Positions 13,619-18,036 of a stretch of DNA of 18,036 nucleotides are shown here, piece by piece. The position numbers and the translations under genes are program-made. This DNA is from DASYAE01 sp036501535 (lineage in GTDB: Bacteria; Actinomycetota; Actinomycetes; Streptomycetales; Catenulisporaceae), in contig DASYAE010000188.1 of NCBI GenBank assembly GCA_036501535.1, positions 1 to 18,036 on the forward strand. The letters are read 5' to 3'. The notes beneath the pieces are model-generated. The model was not told the origin of the DNA, ran no database searches, and saw only the letters and a list, made by a program, of their open reading frames with translations. Position 1 is the stretch's first letter. Each line of letters opens with the position of its first letter.

Positions 13619-16579
13619 GTGGAACTGTTCGAACGCGAGGAGGCACTAGCGGAGCTGGCCGGACTGCGTGAGACGGCCTTCGCCGGCCGCGGCAGCGCGG
13701 CACTGGTGAGCGGACCGGTCGCAGTGGGCAAGAGCACCCTGCTGGACATCTTCATCGGCCAGGCGGCCCAGGCCGGCGGCCTGCCGCTGACCGCGATCGC
13801 CTCCGACGCCGAACGGGCCCTTCAACTCGGGGTGCTGGCCCAGTTCATCCTCGGCGCGCAGATGCCCGCCGAGGAGCGGGATCGGATCAGTGAGCTGATC
13901 GCCGAGGGCTCTCAGACGATGCAGGGTTCTCAGACGATGCAGGGCTCCCGGATCATCCAGGGCCCGCAGACGATACCAGGCTCATCAGTACACGGTTCAT
14001 CAATACAGGGCTCATCACTGCTCGGCGCGCACGCGATGCCGGCCGGCGGTGCGCCGGCCGCCGCGGGGCCGCTCTCCCCGGCCGACGCCCGGGTGGCCGA
14101 CCGGATCTGCACCCGGCTCGTGGACCTCTCCGCGCGGACCCCGCTGGCGATCGTGGTCGACGACGTCCAGCACGCCGACGCGGCCTCGCTGATCTGCCTG
14201 AGCTACCTCGTGCGCCGGGTGCGCGACGCGCGCATCATCATCGTGTTCGGACACTCGGACCAGTCCACGGCGCCCAACCCGGAGTTCCGCATCGGCGTGC
14301 TGCGCCAGCCGCACAGCCACGCGCTCTCGCTGCGCCCGCTCACCTACCGCGGCGTCGTCTCGATGCTGGCCGGCCGGCTCGGCGAGACCCGGGCCCTCCC
14401 CCTCGCGCCCGAGTGCTTCCGGGCCAGCGGCGGCAACCCGCTGCTGGTCGGCGGGCTGCTCGACGACCAGCGCGCGGACCGCCCGACCGAAGCGGACTGG
14501 GTCGAGGGCCCGGCCGAGCTGGTCGTGCGGGACGGCTACGCGAAGGCCGTGCTGGCCTGCCTGCGCCGCGGCGGCGCCGAGATGCTGGCGGCCGCGCAGG
14601 GCATCGCAGTGCTCGACGGGCCCGCCGGGCTCGACCGGCTGCTGCAGGTGGACACCGAGTCCGCCGCGCGCACGGTGTTCGAGCTCGAAGCCGGCGGGCT
14701 GCTCGAGTCCGGCCGGTTCCGGCACCCGGCGGCCCGCTCCGCGGTGCTCACCGACCTCGACGGGCCGACCCGAGCCGGGCTGCACCTGCGCGCCGCCGAG
14801 CTCGGCTACGAGGACGGACGGCCCGCCACGATCATCGCCGAGCACCTGCGCGCCGCCCGCCGCGCCTCCGCAGCCTGGGCCGTGCCGGTGCTCGAGGACG
14901 CCTCCCGGCAGGCGCTGGCCGAGGGCCGGGTCGGCGCGGCGATCGACTACCTGAAACTGGCCTGCGACTCCTGTGTCGACGAGCCGCGGCTGGCGAAGCT
15001 GAAGACCACGCTGGTGCGGGCCGAGTGGCGGATCAACCCCAGCATCCCGGCGCAGCACCTGGCCGGGCTGGTCGAGGCGATGCACGCCGGCCACCTCTCC
15101 GGCAGCGACGCGCTGGTGCTCGCCCGGGCGCTGCTTCTGCACGGCCGCACCGCGGACGCGACCGACGTGCTGACCCAGCTGGCCGAGTCCCAGTCGCTGT
15201 CGGACCCTGAGACGCTCGCCGAGCTGCGGGCCACCCGGCCGTGGCTGCGCGCCTCGTTCGCCCCGCTGCTGGAGTTCATGCCGGAGGACGACGCCGAAGC
15301 CGCCGAGCGGCCGGCCGCCTCGTCCACCGAGCTGCGCCGCCGGCTGGACGCCGCCTCGGCGCTCGACTCGGTGCTCAGCAAGGGCCCGAGCGAGCAGGTG
15401 GTCGAGGAGGCGGAGCGGATCCTGCGCGGCACCCGGCTCGAGGGCATGGGGATGGACACGGTCGAGTCCGCGCTGCTGGCGCTGACCTACGCCGAATACC
15501 CGCACCGTGCCGCGCCGTGGTGCGACGAGCTGATGAAGGAGGCGGGCACCCGCGAGGCGCCGGGCCGGCAGGCGCGGCTCTCCGCGATCCGCTCCGAGAT
15601 CAGCGTCCGGCAGGGCGACCTGTCCGGCGCCGAGCAGTTCGCCCGCAAGAGCCTCGAGATGATCCCGGTCAGCGGCTGGGGCGTGGCGGTCGGCAGCTGC
15701 CTGGGCAGCCTGGTCACCGCGCTGGCCGCGATGGGCCGGCACAACGAGGCGGCCGAGACGCTGAACCAGCCGGTGCCCGAGGCCATGCTGGACAGCCGGT
15801 TCGGGCTGCACTACCTGCGCGGGCGGGGCCGGTACAACCTGGCCATCGGGGACTACGACGGGGCCATGGCCGACTTCCGGTACTGCGGCGAGCAGATGGG
15901 CCGCTGGGAGCTGGACGTGCCGGGCCTGATCGCCTGGCGCAACGACCTGGCCGAGGTGCTGCTGCAGGCGAGCGAGACGGAGGCGGCGCGCTGGCTGCTC
16001 GAGGAGCAGCTGGCCAAGTGCGACCGCCGGGTCTCCCCGCGCACCCACGGCACCGCGCTGCGGCTGCTGGCCGCGACCTACGAGCTGAGGCAGCGTCCTA
16101 TGCTGCTGCGGCAGGCGGCGGACGTGCTGCAGGGCAGCAGCGACCGGTACGCGCTGGCGATGGCCCTCTACGACCTGACCACGGCCTACCACCAGCTCGG
16201 CGAGCCGCGCCGGGCGCAGGTGATCGGCCGTCAGGCGTGGAGCATCGCCAAGGAGTGCCACGCCGACCCGCTGGCCCGCCTGCTGGCCGCGGACGCCGGG
16301 CAGCAGGAGTCCGAGCCCGCGCCGGCCGCGCCGCCGACCGCGGTGCTCAGCGACGCCGAGCAGCGCGTCGCCAACCTGGTGATCATGGGGCACACCAACC
16401 GGGAGATCGCCAAGCGGCTCTACATCACGATGAGCACGGTCGAGCAGCACCTGACCCGCGCCTACCGCAAGCTCAACGTGACCTGCCGGGCCGATCTCGC
16501 GCTGGCCCTGTCGGCCCGCACGGACCAGGCCGCGGCCGCCCAGGCGATCGCCGCGGCGGCCCCGACCGGCTCGCGGTGA
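13619..16579 (+). CDS. LAL-family LuxR transcriptional regulator (AAA-type ATPase + HTH)
   Basis: This 986-aa large ATP-binding LuxR-type regulator belongs to a class that often acts as cluster-situated activator in actinomycete biosynthetic clusters. The Walker A motif is GPVAVGKST (32-40) and the Walker B motif LAIVVDD (176-182), followed by the typical LRPL and ASGGNPLLVGGLL segments. The central part (about 400-880) is helical, TPR-like and Ala/Leu-rich. The C-terminal LuxR HTH spans 910-965 (LSDAEQRVANLVIMGHTNRE, then STVEQHLTRAYRKLNV). Between Walker A and B lies an unusual tandem repeat (residues 97-136) of four GSQTMQ-like hexapeptides and three GSSxx pentapeptides. GTG 13619 is preceded by GGGGAA at about 6 nt. 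It lies 34 nt after the leuA homologue, so probably cotranscribed. Target promoters are unknown. Confidence 0.94.
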   Translation: MELFEREEALAELAGLRETAFAGRGSAALVSGPVAVGKSTLLDIFIGQAAQAGGLPLTAIASDAERALQLGVLAQFILGAQMPAEERDRISELIAEGSQTMQGSQTMQGSRIIQGPQTIPGSSVHGSSIQGSSLLGAHAMPAGGAPAAAGPLSPADARVADRICTRLVDLSARTPLAIVVDDVQHADAASLICLSYLVRRVRDARIIIVFGHSDQSTAPNPEFRIGVLRQPHSHALSLRPLTYRGVVSMLAGRLGETRALPLAPECFRASGGNPLLVGGLLDDQRADRPTEADWVEGPAELVVRDGYAKAVLACLRRGGAEMLAAAQGIAVLDGPAGLDRLLQVDTESAARTVFELEAGGLLESGRFRHPAARSAVLTDLDGPTRAGLHLRAAELGYEDGRPATIIAEHLRAARRASAAWAVPVLEDASRQALAEGRVGAAIDYLKLACDSCVDEPRLAKLKTTLVRAEWRINPSIPAQHLAGLVEAMHAGHLSGSDALVLARALLLHGRTADATDVLTQLAESQSLSDPETLAELRATRPWLRASFAPLLEFMPEDDAEAAERPAASSTELRRRLDAASALDSVLSKGPSEQVVEEAERILRGTRLEGMGMDTVESALLALTYAEYPHRAAPWCDELMKEAGTREAPGRQARLSAIRSEISVRQGDLSGAEQFARKSLEMIPVSGWGVAVGSCLGSLVTALAAMGRHNEAAETLNQPVPEAMLDSRFGLHYLRGRGRYNLAIGDYDGAMADFRYCGEQMGRWELDVPGLIAWRNDLAEVLLQASETEAARWLLEEQLAKCDRRVSPRTHGTALRLLAATYELRQRPMLLRQAADVLQGSSDRYALAMALYDLTTAYHQLGEPRRAQVIGRQAWSIAKECHADPLARLLAADAGQQESEPAPAAPPTAVLSDAEQRVANLVIMGHTNREIAKRLYITMSTVEQHLTRAYRKLNVTCRADLALALSARTDQAAAAQAIAAAAPTGSR
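13907..14026 (+). repeat. In-frame degenerate minisatellite within the LAL gene
   Basis: Four 18-nt units (encoding GSQTMQ, GSQTMQ, GSRIIQ, GPQTIP) are followed by three 15-nt units (GSSVH, GSSIQ, GSSLL) and a closing Gly. The first two 18-nt units differ at only one base. The tract uses TCA and ATA codons that are otherwise rare here and is locally AT-richer than the flanking coding sequence, consistent with recent slippage or duplication that kept the frame. Confidence 0.9.
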
Positions 16580-16617
16580 GTGGAGCCGGAGCGGTACGGC
16601 ACCGCACCGGGAACTGA

Positions 16618-16675
16618 CGGCCCGCCGAGCGGCGCCGTGACGACGGGAGGAGTCACGGTGCTGATCGGCGGGCCG
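16618..16675. terminator. Compound hairpin between convergent LAL and dehydrogenase genes
   Basis: The outer arms CGGCCCGCCGA (16618-16628) and TCGGCGGGCCG (16665-16675) are perfectly complementary over 11 bp. Nested inside, CCGTGAC (16635-16641) pairs GTCACGG (16652-16658), extendable to about 10 bp with one mismatch. It sits between the LAL stop (16579) and the dehydrogenase stop (16697), so it can serve both strands. Confidence 0.75.
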
Positions 16676-16696
16676 CCGCGTGGCGCAGGCTGCGGC

Positions 16697-17608
16697 TCAG
16701 ATCTCGGCGACGGGCCCCGGATCGGGGTATCCGAGCCCGGACTCGTCGGGGCCGTGTCCGTAGTCGTAGAAACCACGGCCGGACTTGCGGCCCAGCTCGC
16801 CCGCCCGGACCTTCTCCAGCAGCACGTCGCAGGGCTGGAAGCTCTCGTCGCCGGTGCGCTCGTAGATCGCCTCGAGGCTGTCCACCAGGCTGTCCAGGCC
16901 GATCAGGTCGGCGGTGCGCAGCGGGCCGGCGGCCTGGCGCAGGGAGGTGCGCAGCAGGGCGTCGACGTCCTCGACCGAGGCGGTCTGCGCGCCGACCAGC
17001 CGGGCCGCCGAGTTGAGCATCGAGAACAGGAGCCGGCCGGTGACGAAGCCGGGCACGTCGCTGACGAGTACCGCCTGGCGGTTCAGCACGGCCAGGAGGT
17101 CCGTGACCGCGTCCATCACATAGCCGGCGGTGCGGCGGCCGCGGACCACCTCGACCGTCGGGATCGCGTGCGGCGGGTTCATGAAATGCGTGCCGACCAC
17201 GTCCTCCGGGCGGCCGGCCCAGTCGGCCAGCTCGTCCACCGGGATGCTCGCGGTGCAGGACATCAGCGGGGTCTGCAGATCGACCACGCGGCAGGCTGCG
17301 GTCAGCGCCTTGGCCTTCACCACGGCCTGCTCGGTCACGGCCTCGATCACGGCGGTCGCCTCCGCGCCGATCGCCGGGGACGTCCCGGTGGTCAGCTCGG
17401 CGACCGGGACCCCGGCCGGCAGGGTGCCGAGGGCGTGCCCTTGGTGCAGGTGCTCGGCGATCGACCAGCGGGCCCGGTCCAGCGCCCGCTGCTCGGTGTC
17501 GACCAGCGCCACCGGCACACCGTGGCCGAGCGCCAGGGCCGCCACGCCACAGCCCATCACGCCGGCGCCCAGGATCATCAGGCGGTGCGGCTTGGACTGC
17601 GGGCTCAC
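16697..17608 (-). CDS. 3-hydroxyacyl-CoA (3-hydroxybutyryl-CoA) dehydrogenase family protein
   Basis: This 303-aa NAD(P)-dependent enzyme of the FadB2/Hbd/PaaH type has a Rossmann motif GAGVMG (14-19) and family segments GTHFMNPPHAIPTVEVV (139-155), DVPGFVTGRLL (184-194), TADLIGLDSL (232-241) and LGRKSGRGFYDY (272-283). Aligned by eye to the human mitochondrial enzyme, catalytic His158 and Glu170 correspond to His141 and Glu153. Ser137 corresponds to Ala120 (SCTAS) and Asn208 to Gly191 (GFVTGR, where relatives read GFxxNR). It may therefore use a non-standard substrate, such as an acyl-ACP or branched hydroxyacyl-CoA, or be impaired. GTG 17608 is preceded by GGGAGA. It converges on the LAL gene and no partner gene is adjacent within the window. 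Confidence 0.9.
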   Translation of the reverse strand: MSPQSKPHRLMILGAGVMGCGVAALALGHGVPVALVDTEQRALDRARWSIAEHLHQGHALGTLPAGVPVAELTTGTSPAIGAEATAVIEAVTEQAVVKAKALTAACRVVDLQTPLMSCTASIPVDELADWAGRPEDVVGTHFMNPPHAIPTVEVVRGRRTAGYVMDAVTDLLAVLNRQAVLVSDVPGFVTGRLLFSMLNSAARLVGAQTASVEDVDALLRTSLRQAAGPLRTADLIGLDSLVDSLEAIYERTGDESFQPCDVLLEKVRAGELGRKSGRGFYDYGHGPDESGLGYPDPGPVAEI

Positions 17609-17839
17609 GCGTTCTCCCGGTTGGTGTGCGGGCGTGTCGAGGAGCCCCGGCGCGCCGAGGACGGTCCGCTTGCGCCCAGTTACGTCTCACAACATCCTCC
17701 GAGGCTGCCGCACAGCGCTGAACCCCTAATGCGACCGGCCCGGACCCCGAGCCCGGACCACTCCCCGCCACACCCCCTACCGGCGTGCCGCGTCCCCGCT
17801 ACCGGAGACGGTCGCAGAGTATGGATGAATCGGGCGCAT

Positions 17840-17855
17840 CCGTGCATTTGCACGG
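17840..17855. promoter_or_regulatory. 16-bp palindrome, possible operator
   Basis: CCGTGCA-TT-TGCACGG is a perfect 7-bp inverted repeat with a 2-nt spacer. Size and symmetry fit a dimeric regulator site (TetR/GntR-like) better than a terminator. It lies about 230 nt upstream of the dehydrogenase start and before the repeat tract. Confidence 0.4.
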
Positions 17856-17880
17856 TGAAAGGCGCAGGTCAAAGGCGGCC

Positions 17881-18033
17881 GGCGAAGATCGGGAGCAGAA
17901 GGCGAAAAAAGACGAATAAGACGAATGCGAAGATCGGCGGTGAAGGGCGGGAGGCGAAGATCGAAGCCGGCTGCACCGCCGACGGGCTCTGCGCAGAGAG
18001 GGGGGAGCTGGGGTGCGGGCGCCGATCTTCGCC
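17881..18033. repeat. GCGAAGATC repeats with tandem AAGACGAAT
   Basis: GCGAAGATC occurs at 17882, 17927 and 17954 in direct orientation, spaced 45 and 27 nt (both multiples of 9). It occurs once inverted at the window edge (GCCGATCTTCGCC, 18021-18033). Between copies one and two lies an exact 9-bp tandem repeat AAGACGAAT at 17909-17926. The whole tract looks built from roughly 9-nt units of the form GRCGAA plus three bases. It may continue beyond the window. Confidence 0.7.
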
Positions 18034-18036
18034 GTT

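Larger units (their letters stand above)
17609..18036. other. Right-edge region with palindrome and purine-rich repeats
   Basis: No recognised gene lies here. From about 17820 the composition shifts to a purine-rich plus strand with lower GC than the rest of the window. It contains the palindrome at 17840-17855 and the repeat tract at 17881-18033. A frame starting at ATG 17825 (or GTG 17855) stays open to the window edge (70 or so codons, Lys/Arg-rich) and contains the repeats in register. It has no ribosome site and only moderate G/C bias at third positions, so I leave it uncalled. The region also holds whatever promoter drives the dehydrogenase gene; no clear one was found. Confidence 0.5.

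Noticed and set aside
14015..16450. 811-codon open frame antisense to the LAL gene
   Set aside because: Shadow of a strongly supported gene; low-complexity composition and no ribosome site.
17825..18036. Lys/Arg-rich open frame running off the right edge
   Set aside because: No ribosome site, repeat-derived sequence and only moderate third-position bias; kept as part of the repeat finding rather than called as a gene.
17881..18036. CRISPR array
   Set aside because: Repeat units are 9 nt with irregular short spacers and one is inverted; no cas gene is present.

Overview
The window is high-GC DNA with strongly G/C-biased third codon positions, many GTG starts and a single TTA codon. The families present (actinobacterial AccE-type epsilon subunit, long-form LeuA, LAL-type LuxR regulator, TreY/TreZ) point to a filamentous actinomycete, of the Streptomyces/Catenulispora/Actinospica kind. 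I cannot name the genus from sequence alone. No rRNA, tRNA, insertion sequence, transposase or CRISPR array was seen.

Layout, left to right. (1) 1-483 is a relatively AT-rich leader, followed by a secreted NHL/beta-propeller-like protein (484-1590, +). (2) A strong 12-bp hairpin separates it from a convergent minus-strand block. Read 5' to 3', that block is an acyl-CoA carboxylase beta subunit (7997-6393), an AccE-like epsilon subunit (6396-6181, GTGA overlap), a structured 191-nt gap, treY (5989-3440) and treZ (3443-1668, GTGA overlap). TreY and TreZ together turn the reducing end of alpha-1,4-glucans into trehalose. (3) A divergent 236-nt region with mirrored sequence elements leads to an Sfp/EntD-type 4'-phosphopantetheinyl transferase (8234-9046, +). 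Its 3' end overlaps antisense by 53 nt with a NarL-type response regulator (9692-8994, -), which is paired with a soluble histidine kinase (10773-9664, -) carrying the window's only noted TTA codon. (4) A 900-nt intergenic region precedes a 2-isopropylmalate synthase homologue (11674-13584, +), followed 34 nt later by a large LAL-family LuxR regulator (13619-16579, +) with an unusual in-frame minisatellite. (5) After a compound convergent hairpin comes a divergent 3-hydroxyacyl-CoA dehydrogenase (17608-16697, -). The right edge holds a 16-bp palindrome and a purine-rich repeat tract.

Apart from treYZ and the secreted protein, the set looks like the precursor-supply and regulatory flank of a biosynthetic gene cluster: a carboxylase for malonyl-type extender units, a carrier-protein activating PPTase, an alkylmalate synthase, a hydroxyacyl-CoA dehydrogenase, a LAL regulator and a two-component system. 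No PKS, NRPS or carrier protein lies in the window, so this reading is inference and depends on what lies beyond the right edge.

The points most worth a second look are the LAL minisatellite, the dehydrogenase that keeps the His-Glu pair but has lost two substrate-contact residues, the LeuA paralogue with an altered regulatory domain, treY without a canonical start codon, the mirrored elements between the carboxylase and PPTase genes, and the repeat tract at the right edge.
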